A stretch of 64,000 bases of DNA from NCBI GenBank assembly GCA_032719365.1, contig CM064861.1, positions 76,876,863 to 76,940,862 on the forward strand, in the 5' to 3' direction. The DNA comes from Prinsepia uniflora (lineage: Eukaryota; Streptophyta; Magnoliopsida; Rosales; Rosaceae). The translations under genes were made by a program, and so were the position numbers. The notes beneath the pieces were generated by a model. It had not been told where the DNA came from, made no database searches, and was given only the letters and a program-made list of their open reading frames with translations. Below, in pieces: positions 29,803 to 42,486 of this stretch. The number at the start of each line of letters is the position of its first letter. Within the stretch, counting starts at the first letter, position 1.

Positions 29803-31497
29803 TTACACTTCAACACTCTCTCCTAAGCTACTCACTGGTTTAACTCCAAGTAGGGACCTTAGATAGTTAAACTTGACCTTAGGAAGAGCCTTAGTGAAGA
29901 TGTCAGCTAATTGTTCTTCTAACTTACATAAATGCAACTGAATCTCAGCATTATGAATTGCATCTTTTATGTAGTAAAACTTCCTGTTGATATGTTTGGT
30001 TCTTTGGTGGAAGACAAGGTTCTTAGCCATAGCTATTGCTGACATCTGTCACACATTAGAGTAGTAAGTTCTAACTGTTCTTCCCCAAAATCTTGTAGGA
30101 CGAATCTGAGCCAAACAACATGTGTTGTGGCCTCATCAACACTAACATATTCTGCTTCAGCAATTGACAAGGCAACACTACTTTGCTTAATAGAAGCCCA
30201 AGAGAATACGCCACTTCCAAATGTGAAAGCATGTCCTTATGTGCTTTTACTATCCTCTACAGAACCACCTCAATCACTGTCACAGAAACCAATTAGGGTA
30301 GCTGATTGTCCTTTCTTGTATTCAAGCCGAAAGTCTAAGGTTCCTTGAATGTATCTTAACACCCTCTTGGCTGTGCCAAAGTGTTTCTTGGTATGACTAT
30401 GCATGAACCTTGATAGAAGGCTAGAGGCATACATGATATCAGGCCTTGTAGTTGTTAGGTATAGTAAACTTCCAACAATTTTCCTGTAGACTTTTTCATC
30501 AGCAGCTCCACTGTTGTCTCCCTCTAGTAGTTTCTCATTTGCTGCTAGAGGGATGCTTAGTGGTTTACATCCATTTAGCCCAAATTTGTCCAACAGTGTA
30601 GATGCATACTTTCTTTGATGTATGTAAATACCAGAGCTAGTTTGTAGAAGTCCCATACCTAGGAAGTGATGCAGTAGTCCCAGGCCAGTCATCGTATACC
30701 TTTCCACCATTTCCTATTTGAATTCTTTCATCATAGCCTCACTATCCCCTGTGCAAATAATATCATCCACATAGATTGACACTATCAAGGTCCCTTCATC
30801 TTTCTTGGCCTTTAAGTAAATTGTAGCCTCACTTAAGTCCACATAGATTGACACTATCAAGGTCCTTTAATCTTTCTTGGCTTTTAAGTAGATTGTAGCC
30901 TCACTTAAGCTTCTCAAGAAACCACAGCTGAGTAGATATGAGTCGATTTCACCATACCAGGCCCTTGGTGCCTGCTTTAGACCATAAAGTGCCTTGTTCA
31001 GTTTGTAGACCTTGTCTTCTTGCCCTTTTAACTCAAAACCCTTAGGTTAATCCATATAGACCTCTTTTTCCAAGACTCCATTTAAGACAGATAACTTTAC
31101 ATCCAATTGAAACAACTTCCACTATCTCTGTGCTGCTAAGGCAATCAGAGTCTTGATGGTATCAAGCCTTGCAACAGGTGCAAAGGTTTCAATGAAGTCA
31201 ATTCCCGGTTTCTGTGTGTATCCTTTAGCAATCAGTCTAGCTTTCAACTTCTGGATTGAACCATCTAGGTTTAACTTAGGTCTTGTAGATCCACTTCACA
31301 CTAACAACAAGTTTCTCATATGGTCTTAGGACTAGACTCCAAGTTTCATTATTTTCTATCATCTCTAACTGAGCTTCCATGGCTTTCTACCATGCTTTAT
31401 TCTTGACTGCCTCCACATAACTTTCAGGTTATACTATAACCACACTGAATCTAGCATAGATATCACTCAAACTCCTTATTTTGGCAGGAGTGTTGCT
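29803..31497 (-). pseudogene. Copia polymerase, reverse transcriptase and RNase H part
   Basis: Minus-strand frames give the RT motif IYVDDII (about 30750-30780), then GLGLLHHFLGM, TRPDIMYASSLLSRFM and RVLRYIQGTLDFRL. The RNase H end includes AEAEYVSVDEA and LADIFTKALPK, with a stop at 29803-29805. Internal stops and frameshifts break it. A 72-bp in-frame tandem duplication (30767-30910) lies just upstream of YVDD. The enzyme copies element RNA into DNA in virus-like particles; this copy cannot. Confidence 0.88.
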
Positions 31498-33922
31498 TGT
31501 AACGCCCCGGTAATTCGGAAAATGAAATATTGTAAAATATTGAATAAAATGACATTTTTACCCCTGTGTTTGGTGTGGTCAAACTGTTGACTTTTTGATT
31601 TGAAGGTCGAACGGACATTGACCAATGACCGTGACGTAGTTCGGGATGTCACGAGTTCATAGACAGGTGGCACGTCCAATTCCGACGTCCAGGGAAAAAA
31701 TTATGATGTTCGGAAGCCCAGGGGCATTATCGTAAATTGGACGATTTAGGGGGAAAAGTTGACTTTTCGTTTGACAATTGATTTTCACATGACTCGAAGA
31801 CCGTTAGGTCCGTCTCGAAGCCTCGAGTACAACGACAGGCGACACGCTTGAAATGGGCATTGGGTGACCGAGTTACGGGTCACGAAAGTTGGAGGGCATT
31901 TTGGTAATTATTTCCCTGAGGGCATTTTGGTCTTTTTACACGGGTGACTGTAGCACCACCGTGAAAAACAGAGTGCACGGCCATGTCGTGGTGTTTTGTG
32001 CATGCAATTGTTTATGGCAATAGTGGATTGAACAGATGGATTGTTTGTGTGAATTGAGGCAGTGGGAAGCACACATGGGTGACTGATCAGAGCTCAGTGC
32101 ACGGGAGAGTTTAAAAATGGCCATGGTTTCTGTGTTTGCGGGAAACCATTTTCAGAGACCTCAGTTGGTCTCCCACGAGCTGCTAGTTGCACTGATCGAT
32201 TAACCGTGTAGGGGAGTGGAGAGAGGATTCATTTTGGCATCATTTTGCTATCTGTTGGGATTGAGAGAGGCTGAGAGTGACTGAGAGAGCCGTGAAGAAC
32301 CATTTCGGGTTTTTGGGGGGAAAATCCAGAGTTCAATTCCTACGGGTTTTGGGACCAATCTAGACATTGAAGAAGCTTTCAGGGAGTGACAGGAACACAA
32401 CCGTGCAAGAGTTGAAGAGATTTGATCAAGGATTTCTCAGGAACTCAAGTTTCAGTTCAGAGAAAAACCAGTTTGGAGGGAAAATCGAAGATCAAATTGT
32501 GAGGCCATTTGAGCGAAACCAAGGGCCGTATTAGTCTTCTGGGAGCAAAAGGAAACCGACCACATCGATTTCGAAGGACGTCACTCACGAATTGGCTAAG
32601 AACTGAGGCCCCTGGTTCTGAGAATTTTCGAGCTTGAGGATGGCTACTTCCAGGCCCCGACATTTCCGAAGCTACTGAGGAGCGTACGGGGCGCGATTGA
32701 CGCGTCCTAAAACCGTGAGTGGACTTTTGATTTCCAAATTGTGCATGCATGACTATTTTACTTATTTATCTTGTGTCTTCGCTTATGATTTTATGTGGAT
32801 AAATATGCTATTTCGGTTTTACGTGATTTCACGCTTTTCGGGATAAATATCGTATTTCACGTATTTCGAGGTTACGGTTTTCGCCTATGCATGAATGATG
32901 TTTTTGATGAAGTATTTGGATATGATTATGCATGTTACGTATTTATGATGTTTGATTATATTTGTGAAGTGATTTCGGGAACTGCATGTTTTGGAATTTG
33001 CATGTGATTTCGGACATAAGTCCTATTATGACAAGATACGATTTTCGGAATGTTTTTTGGAAAACGGATCGTGTTGAATCCTGGCTTATTGTGTTTATAA
33101 ATGGTTTTGGGTTTAAAGACCCGGTTGATTGTTGGATCTGGTTTTGGGTTTAAAGACCCGGTTAATTGATGACGGGGGCGAGCCAGGTAAATTGGGTTTA
33201 AAGACCCGGATTGAATTTAAAGACTCAAAGACTCGGTTATTGTGATACCCCTGAGGCCTATTGATTATGTTTTGAGTTTAAAGACTCGTTGATATCCCGG
33301 GAAGGCCTGATATTGAGTTTAAAGACTCGGATGGATCCAACGGTTTAATTGTGATTATTGATTCACTTTTACTTGATTCGAGTAATTAATGTTTCAAAAT
33401 GACGGTTTCTGGATTTTGGTAATATTATATTATTTTACACGAGTTATGATGGTTTTTTGCAATGTTTTCCATGTGTTTCGAAAAAAGGGATTTCGAATGT
33501 TTAATACTCGTTTTTTTTAATAATTGGTTATGCATGAGTGTTGTAAAACTGGAGGGCAAACCCCGAATTCCTTAAACTGTTTTCTGCAAACTTTTGTTTC
33601 GGTCCACTCACACTTTGTTACTACCCTCCAGGTCGTGGTACAAGTTCGGGGGCTAGCGCCGAGGCAGAGGCAGAGGCATAAAGTTTTCTGTTGCAGAGTA
33701 GTTAGTTCACAGAGTAGGATTTGTTCTTTAACTTGTTTTGTAATATTATGCTCTGTGAAACTAAGGACTTGAGGTCCAGTCGGTTGTATTTGTTTAATCT
33801 CCCTGGTCTGACAATGGGTGTGATATAATATTATTTGGTTTTCCGGTCTTTTGGATTCGATTGTCAGATGGGAGCAAGATGCTTCTCGATTATCGAGGCG
33901 ATAATTGGGGTGGGTCCTGTCA
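31498..33922 (+). mobile_element. Solo gypsy LTR inserted in the copia polymerase
   Basis: 2,425 bp, starting TGTAACGCCCCGG and ending GGGTCCTGTCA, flanked on both sides by GTTGCT (31492-31497 and 33923-33928). Removing it and one GTTGCT restores the copia reading frame across the junction. No internal element sequence remains, so it is a recombination product. It keeps the complementary pair GTGAGTGGAC (32715-32724) and GTCCACTCAC (33602-33611) and an acceptor-like CTCCAG ending 33631. It has a local repeat around TTTAAAGACCCGG (33110-33330). Confidence 0.93.
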
Positions 33923-35459
33923 GTTGCTAGGTTCAGAATCAGAACCATTCTTAGGATTCACCTGATTATCCTGCACTTCTTGATCTGCTTCTGAGTGATC
34001 ACTGTATGTAGTAGTGAATTTAGTGTCAACTTCAGGAGCCAATTGAACACTAAACTCCTCTTTTGCTTCCCAGTTACACATAGCATTTTCACTGAATGTC
34101 ACTGTTCTAGATACAACAATCTTCTTGGTTTTAAGACAGTAGATTCTATACCTTTTTTTCACAGCTTCCATATCCCACAATGATCCTATTCTCAGCTGAT
34201 GCATCCAGTTCCTATCTAAGTTGATTAGGAATGTGGAAATAACAGATTGAACCAAAAATCCTTAAGTGCTTCACACCTGGTTTTCTTCCACTATACACCT
34301 CAAAGGGTGTTTTCTTCTTGACAGCCTGAGTAGGACATCTGTTGAGCAGATACACAACTGTGTTTATAGCTTCTGCCCAGAATTCATAGGGCATCTTCTT
34401 ATCATATAGCATAGCCTTAGTCATTTCCACAATCGTTTTGTTTTCCCTCTCTATAACACCAGTTTACTGTGTGAAATAGGCAATAGTAAGTTGCCTCTGG
34501 ATCCCCAGTTCTCCACAGTAGTTCAGAAATTGATGTGAGGTGTATTCACCATCTCTATCACTTCTAACATTAACTATCTTGCAACCTCTTTGAAGTTCAA
34601 CCATGGCTTTGAATTTCTTAAAGGCATTGAACACTTCTGACTTGTGTCTGAGGAAATAAACCCAGCACATTCTAGAGTAGTCATTAATGAAAGTTAGGAA
34701 GAACTTGTTTCCACTATGAGTTTCTATCTGCGTAGGACCACAAACATCAGTGTGGATTAGTTCCAGCAACTTAGTTGACCTCCATCCTTTGTCTTTGCCA
34801 AAGGTTTCAACATGTTGCTTTCCCATAATACAACCTTCACACACTCCCTCCTTCTTAGATAACCCAGGAAATCCAATTACCATATCATCATTGACTAAGG
34901 AGGTCATACTAGATTGATTTAGGTGTCCAAACCGTCTATGCCACAACCATGTGCTATCTTCTTCAACTGCAATCTTTGCCACATGAAAGATTTCTTGGAA
35001 GGATAATGGGAAACACTTGTTCCCAGTCATGGCAAAACATGCTATCTCTTGTCCCTGGTCATAGATTGTAGCTTTTCTGCCTTCAAACACAAGATTATAT
35101 CCATGCTCCACCATCTGCCATACAATCAGCAGGTTCTCATCAAGACCAGGTACAAGCATTACTTCCTTGATCATTTTGTCACCATTTTGAGTCTTAATGA
35201 CTAGAGTCTGTTTGCCCTTTGCCTCAACCAACTCTCATGTTCCCATCTTCACCCTGAACTTCAGAGTTCTATCAAGATTTATCAGAGATGACTCATTTGA
35301 TGTCATGTGGTTACTATAGCCACTATCTTGGTACCAGGTATCTGTACTCCTTGAGGTTGTGACAGAGTAAAATGCATAGAACAAAGTCCCATCATCTTCT
35401 ACATGTTGAGCAGTATTGACACTCTCCCTGATTCTGCAATCCTTTGCATAGTGGCCCAT
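33923..35459 (-). pseudogene. Copia polymerase, protease remnant and integrase part
   Basis: Minus strand. 35459-35235 holds a CX2C..GHYAKDC zinc knuckle and the protease-like stretch WYQDSGYSNHMTS (DSG-type). 35231-34464 is the integrase with HRRFGHLN ... CEGCIMGKQ (HHCC finger), HTDVCGP (first Asp) and SDRDGEYTSHQF (second Asp). A stop follows near 34464, and the continuation (34430-34206) holds the Glu region and NRCPTQAVKKKTPFE. The part to 33923 is a variable linker leading into the reverse transcriptase across the solo LTR. At least three stops or shifts occur. Confidence 0.88.
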
Positions 35460-35492
35460 CCTATTACACTTTGAGCATTTCCTGGTTTTAAA

Positions 35493-36290
35493 CTAACAGT
35501 TTCCATAGTGTTTCTTTGAACATATTTTGCAGGTAGGTTTAGGATCATTCACAAGTCTGCTTTCATTTCTCTGTTGTCTAGTGTTACCTTCTTTAGTGTA
35601 GTTCTCAGATTTCTTGTTCCAAGGCTTGGTTCCTCCTCCAGTATACATGTTGGAGAATACCTTTTCTAGTAAGTTTTCAAAGTGAATTTCTAATCTCTGA
35701 TCATAAGCCTTGATTGATGCATTTAAATCTTGTACATTTACTGCATCTAGATCCTTAGTTTCTTCTTGAATTGTACGAATGGGATCATACTGTTTGGTTA
35801 GACTAATGAGGATTTCCTGCCCCATTCTTGATTCTTTTATAACCTCACCATATGACCTCATTTGATCAACAACAGTATATAATCTAGACAAGTATGCATT
35901 TAGAGTCTCATCATCTTTCATTCTTATGTACTCAAAATCTCTTCTCAAACCTTGCAATTTAACAGATCTCACCTTTTGGTCTCCTCGAAATTCTCTTTTC
36001 AAAAAATCCCAAGTACATTTAAAGCTTTCCTCATTTGCTTTTCTGGAGAAAATTGTGCGGACCACAGATGTTTAAATGAAGCCTAATGCTCTTGCATCTC
36101 TGATGTAGTATGCACGTGTTGGAACAGCCACATCACCATCTGCACCTTCTGGATCCGTGTTCAAACCTTTGTCCAAGAATTCCCACAGATCTTGAACTCT
36201 GAGTAAGGTCCTCATCTTGATACTCCAGAATTCATAATTGTTTCCATCGAATATAGGAGCTCGCGGCTCACTAACTCATGTTCCAGCCAT
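35493..36290 (-). pseudogene. Copia gag (UBN2-type)
   Basis: Minus strand from ATG at 36290 (MAGT, then an early stop), with PIFDGNNYEFWSIKMRTLL and, after another stop, the UBN2/Retrotran_gag_2 core including TWDFLKREF and VKLQGLRRDFEYIRMK. CKICSKKHYGNC starts the zinc-knuckle region. It encodes the capsid-like protein of copia elements. Two stops near the N-terminus and one after HYGNC inactivate it. Confidence 0.88.
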
Positions 36291-36361
36291 TTCAGGTACA
36301 CAACAAACTTCATAGAACACACCCCAGTACTCAGGTCATGAACCAGATAGCTCTGATACCA

Positions 36362-36764
36362 TGTTGTTTTCAGAAGACTCAATTGCAGAGGTGATCGATT
36401 GCTTCCAGGAACAAGGAAATGTAAAACTACAATTAGGTAACCTTCTAAACATTAGTTGTAGCCGAAAACGATTGGTTTACGATAGATTAGGATTGTGTTA
36501 GGATTTGATTTGGATGTGGAAATCGATTGCAATGAAGGAAAGCAGTGCATATGAACACTAGGTGTTTGTCAAAATGCACAAGAGAGATTTTTGAGTAATC
36601 TTTTAGTGCTCACTCCGATTTTCAAAGAGTCTTGAAAGGTTAATTGATTCTAATGAATGAATTAAACTTCACATACATTCACTTTTACATATCACACGGC
36701 TAGGATTGATGACATCACTCACACACTTTACATGACTTTCTTAGTCCCTAAGGCACACAAACAT
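36362..36764 (-). repeat. Copia LTR, right copy, first part
   Basis: Matches the left LTR from TGTTGTTTTC up to GGCACACAAACAT, where the LARD-like element is inserted. The LTR continues at 45307-45381. Beyond 45381 about 40 bp match the polypurine and 3'-UTR region that follows the left LTR (plus sense), so this LTR is also flanked by internal sequence on its outer side. Confidence 0.8.
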
Positions 36765-38993
36765 TGTAACGACCCGTCCCGAGTATTGCGATTAAATATT
36801 ATTTAATTATGGTTTAGAATGACTAATCGAGGATTAGTTGAGAGAAATCAGGTGGAATGTGCAAAATGATCGTTTTGCCCCTAAGCATGGGAAAAATGTT
36901 AACTTTTGACCCGAGAGGTCCGATGGCCGAGGGCCGAGGACCGTTACGTAGATCGGGTCGATACGAATCCGTAGACTGGCGACACGTCGAAATCGGACGT
37001 CGAACAAAGAAGTTATGGTCACGGGAACAAAATCGGGAATTTGCGTCTCGGGAACCGAATAAAATATTAATTAATTCTGATTGTGTAGATTTTGGATGAG
37101 TGACACTTCTCACTCATCCCATTGGTCAATATCCCTAAATGGTGGATCGTGTCCTATTGGCTAATTATTATATTATTTCCACCTTTTAATCTCAGCCATC
37201 CATCCTTTTCTATCTTCTAATCCTCACCCTTTAATTAGATCATCTGATCATCATCTCCTTCCTTGTCGAGAAAACACCTCTGTTCTCTGTGAATTTCACT
37301 CTCCAAGACCGTGAACCCATCATCATAGAACCTCTAAAACTCACCTAATGGAAGTTGGAGTCTGAGGGCAGGCAAGGATAATGGTGTCAATGACGATGAC
37401 CGTCGTGGACAGCGGTGGTGGTTGGAACCAGAAAACCGTGAGCTCTGTTTCGGTTCAAAATTTTGTGTTTGGTTTAGGGAGATGGTTGAGAGATTTGGTT
37501 GCTCATATGATGTTCAGGAGATTGCTAGGTGTTGTTCTAGCTTGGGATGGTGACTCGCAGTGGACGGTGGCCAGCATATACTCTACACGGTAAGCTTGAA
37601 ATCCAAAAATGGCAAGTTAGTTTTTGGTGATTATTAATCGATATTCATGATTGGGTAATGCCTTGGAGGTTGAAAGGAAGCTATTGGAACCAAAACTAAG
37701 GCTGGAGATGGCCGGAAGGTCGAGAACACGGCGATTTGGAAAGGTACGATCTCGACCTAAAGTTCATGTTTTGACCGTATAGATTTATAGGAAATAACAA
37801 GATGAAGCTTTAGGACTTGAAATGATTGAAATTGGACGAAGATTGAATGAAATATGATGTTGAACCTGGACCGCCGGTTTGCTTGGACTGGACCGAGGTG
37901 AACCGATCTGAACCGGTTCGACAGAGGTTAGGGATGATGAATAGTGCCTGACGCGTGGGTTTCACGCATAGGGAGTTCAAGCCGCCCGTGGGGGCACGTG
38001 AGGGACTTTTGGGGGAAACTTTTAACTTGTGAAATAATCTATTCGATGTAACGAACATTTTGGGACTAGTTTCGTGTTGATCGGACATCGTTTCATTATA
38101 GTTCGGGACATCCGAGGTTTTAGGATCTAGTTTAAAATTAGTTAAAATTCGAAAAATTTACGGGACTTTAGTGAGGGGTTTATGAAGAGGTTAGTAACCC
38201 TCTAGTATGATTTGGACAGGTTTGGAAGTCCCGGTGATAGTGATGGGGCCCGAGAAGAGTTACGACATGCGTATCGAGACGGTAGCGTAGGACGTTCTGT
38301 GAGTGGGCTTCGTTTTCTAAACTGTGATGCATGCATAAATATTTTATATGTTTTACATACGTGATTTCTATGATGATGATTGTGGCACTGGTGGTTTACG
38401 TGATCACACGTATTTCGAGGTAAATCTGTATTTACGTATTTCGAGATTTACGAGTTTATGCTATGGTTATGTGATTGAGAATTCAATAATGGTTCTATGG
38501 CATGGTTTTGGTTTTGGAAAGATGAACTCAGGAATGAGACCTATTTGATTTATGTGATTGGGCCAGGGGCTCAGTTGGTTTACGAAATCGGGCTGAGACC
38601 CTTTTCAGTTATGTGATCGGGCCGGGGGCCCAATGGTTTACAAAATCAGGCATGAGGCCCAGTTGAGTTTTATAAATATGATTTCGGGTCTAGGACTCTA
38701 TGTTTCATAAACGTGATTTCAGGTCAGGGACCCTAAATGGATTTGTGATGTTTTATGGGGATTTCGGGCAGGGCCCATTGAGATTTTTTTGAAATGACTT
38801 TGTAAAACTATTTTTCATATACCATCTTGATACGAGGATATGTGATGGTCTCCTCCAGTTGTCTGGAACACTGGGGAAGTCACGGTGCATTGCCTGCGAG
38901 GGGTCATTATACAGAGCTACTGGACCGTATGGTGACTCAGGAGTAGGAATGCAATGATTAAACGTCTGGGACTTCAGACATCTGGGATGTTAG
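36765..38993 (+). repeat. 5' LTR of LARD-like element B, 3'-truncated
   Basis: Matches 42487 onward up to the phrase ATCTGGGATGT and then jumps to interior sequence (TAGCTGATGACCTT). About 560 bp of LTR end is missing. It retains the GTGAGTGGGC arm (38299-38308) but has lost its partner. Confidence 0.8.
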
Positions 38994-41900
38994 TACATGA
39001 GTTAGCTGATGACCTTAGTGATGGAACCCTATTGAGTTGATGGTAGGATTGGAGTGACATCCATTCGATGTCAGGACCACGGGGTCGGTCGGATTACAAA
39101 ATTTATTGTAGAGAACAGTTGGGTTCAGAGGAACCCTAGAGTGTGATTGATGAGTTAGAATTGTGAGTCTGTAGTTGTTGAGGATTGGACGACTTTCAGA
39201 AGCCGGGGTGGTCTGTTGAGTCAAACCCCAGATTGTGACTAGTGGACTAGAACTTATGCTGCAAGAGCATGTGGATGACCATGTGGATGACTCTAGTGAG
39301 TCTTGTCGAAACGTTAGAGATTGGTTGGCCAACATGAAGTGAAATTATGGGATTCGATCCACGAGTACGGTATTGAGATAAAATATGGAATCCCGAGTTG
39401 AATAGGTTAATAGTATGATGCGTGGAAGTAGATCTCGATAGCGATGGCTGTTGGTCGACAGTCGTGTGGAAAGGGCTGGCTATTGAGGGTAATTGGTGTA
39501 GTTGTGGTAGTTGAGAATATGAGGACATTCAGGGAACGTTCATTATCTTGATGTGGATTGTCATAATGATAGTACCCATAGTTGTAGGGTACGAGAGAGG
39601 CAGAGTCCATTTCACCTGAGTGGAGATACGAGGTTGCTGCTGTATGAGTAACGACTCCGGGTTGTCTGATTCACACACTGTGTGCCGATGATTGTTATGA
39701 CGATGAGCCACGAGTTGGGTTGTGACTCAGTCGTGATGGGCGTATGTTCGGTATCTGAGATTCGGTAGTGGTTGAGTGTTGGACTGGATGGGATCCAGTA
39801 AGGATTGTCATGTGTTGGGATAACTCCCAACAGTTATGAGATGACTAAGTGATGAATGGATGAAGAGTACGATTGAGACATGATAAGTTTTGTATGACGC
39901 AGGGGACGTCATGGAAATTAGTGGATTCGGGGAGTTGTCGTTGACTCCAAAACTTGAAGTGGTTATGTGTTTCTAGTATTTCGTGGAAGTACAAGGAAAT
40001 TCTTGAAAGTTGAAGAAGCCGAAGAGAACCAATGGTAGTATTAATGTGAGAATTTGTGATTGCGAATAACATGGAGACCTGAGAGTTGAACTTGTGAAAG
40101 TTGAGATGTGAGAATGAGATGGTAACGAATTACATCCTTTTGGATGCGCATAAATGGTGATAAACGGACATGAGGTCTCGGTAATAAATTGGTTACGGAC
40201 ACGTGGTTGTCCAAGTGAGTTGAGGATTTAGGAAGTCCAGTGGTTGGACATGACATCTTGTTGGAAGTATATCTAGTTCCAACGTGGTTGGAACTTCTGA
40301 CTCGAGAGAAGTTATGATTGAGGAGACGAGAGGAGCACTCGTGTCAACATTGGTGATGGGTATTCTGAAGTCACTGGGGTGGCTTCTTATTTTCTACCCT
40401 TGGAGGATGATGGTTGTTGTTACCAGTACATAAAACGTGTATTGGTTGGTGGACCCGTGAATTGTCTTGGGTCATCAGGAGGAATTGGTTATTTCGAAGC
40501 TAGGTGATTGAGACTTCTCATCTTCTGCTTGGTGGCAGATGATGTTGAGTTACTTGTTGTGGTGAGCGCAGTGAGTTGTGTCTGCACTCACGTATGATGG
40601 ATGTTGATGTCATCGTCTTGGATCATCCTTGATTTTTCCAAGGTAAAATGACAAGGATCGATATGAGAAATTGGAATGAACCCACAGTGTAGACGAATTT
40701 CGTTTTTGACTGAGTTATTAGATGTGAAAATAGTTGAGAAGTGATGTGGCTGACGAAGGATTCAAAGAGGGTCTAAGACCCTACGATCAGATTTCAGGTA
40801 GATTATTAACTAAGTGAGCATGTTTGGATCCTAGGTGGATCAGGATTGTAATGTTGTGGACATTGGGCATTGGGACAATCTAGGATCCTGATGTTACCGG
40901 TCGGGTGACGTTATGATGGATCAGGATCGTGATCTTGTTGATCAGGTTAGGTGGAGAGTTTATTGTCCTATCGTGAATAGTTGGATATGGGAATGTTGGG
41001 ACTGAACTTCTTTTCGAAGTTAATCCGGTATGAGACTGTACTTGAGTGAGTTGAAATGTTTACGAATTGACTTAAGGATTTGACTTGTGAACGAGTAGGT
41101 GTCTGACAAGTCGGATTTGGTCAGCCTTAGATGTGTGGATGGTGGGATTGACTTCCCTATGAAGTCAATCAAATGTAATGCGTTAATTGAATGAACATGT
41201 AACTGATAAGTTTAGAGTTGGTGCGTCTCAGTAGACGTGGGTGAGATTGGATGCTCAATTGGCATGTAAGGGTATGCCTTAGTGGGCATGAGTCAGATTG
41301 GTAAAGGTTGGAATTCGTGATTGGGAGTAGACGTATTGATACTGGTCGAGTGACAATGGGACTCAGAATGGATGATGGGTTGGAGTATTTGATCAGGTCT
41401 AGTACTAGACTAGACAGATGAACCCTAGTATTAAATGGTGATTGACTACGAACCATGTAAGGGACTGGTTGGAGGATAGATGTAGGTACCTTGTACGTTG
41501 TGCGAGGATCGATACTGGATAGGCCAAGTGGTGCCTGGTGACGGTACATAGGATGTACCAGTGGTGTGTGGTTGAGCGTGTTGGTAGTCGACTTAGTTCC
41601 GATATCATTGGATTGGTTGAGGTCGTGAACTGGACATTAAATACTATTGCGCTAGGCAGAGTGATTTTGACGGATTCAGTGATTGTATGAGCAAGTGCTC
41701 AGAGCCGTGGATGGCTAATGGAACCCTAGAGTTGGGATGTATATTACTGCTGGGCAGGTATTCGATGGGGTCCAGTTACATGCAGGTTGGGTAAGATGTT
41801 GGTACACATATACCCAAGTTGAGTGATTTGGTGGTTGGTGTAACCACGGGTTACTTTGATTGAAGTTGTTCCTTTGTGACTCTCACTAATGACAGTATGG

Positions 41901-42486
41901 ATTATGAGGAAATTTTGGTACGAGGTATCTTGGTACGACTCTAAAGTGAGTCAGGGTGTGTTGGTGATTCGAATTGTGACCATGGAGCCGTGAGTGATGG
42001 CTGAGCGTGACGTGATGGATCGTGTAATGTTGACATGGGAAAATTGAGGAAATGCGGAGAAATTATGAGATTCGGAAATACTCGATGCGGGAAAGATGTA
42101 GGATTGATTTACGATTGGCCAAGTGGTGGCGTTTGGGTTGAATGTGTCACCATGGATTGATGAGTAGGATTTGGTGACACCCTATGAGAGCAGATGTCAG
42201 AGTGAATTAGTGATTGAGATGAACCGTTAAGCTGAATGTGTCCGAGTAAGGGTAGAATTGTCAAGCGGTATTAACTCGGATCGTGTGATCAATTTCACTC
42301 GAGGAGGTCGAGTGTAGTCGATGCGATGTGAGTTCATGTTGGAACCTCTGATTGCAGACAAGTGTGATTCTGGTTAGTAGGGGTACAAGTGTACATATGG
42401 TGTGTGATCGAATGGTTCTCCACGGGGTGAATGTGGAATCGGGATAGTTGGAATTTCGAGGATGAAATTTGTTAAGGGGGGAAGGT
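38994..42486 (+). other. Non-coding interior of LARD-like element B
   Basis: About 3.5 kb homologous along most of its length to 54900-58061. All frames are short and no retroelement domain was recognised on either strand. Conserved phrases include GGATCCTAGGTGGATC (about 40828 and 56502), CGGTACATAGGATGTACCAG or a near match (41543, 57181) and ATTTCGAGGA(T/C)GAAATT next to the polypurine tract. This is the definition of a large retrotransposon derivative. Confidence 0.75.

Noticed and set aside
38994..42486. Hidden gag-pol in element B
   Set aside because: Both strands were scanned for zinc knuckle, RT (xxDD), RNase H and integrase motifs. None was found, and frames are all under about 130 codons.
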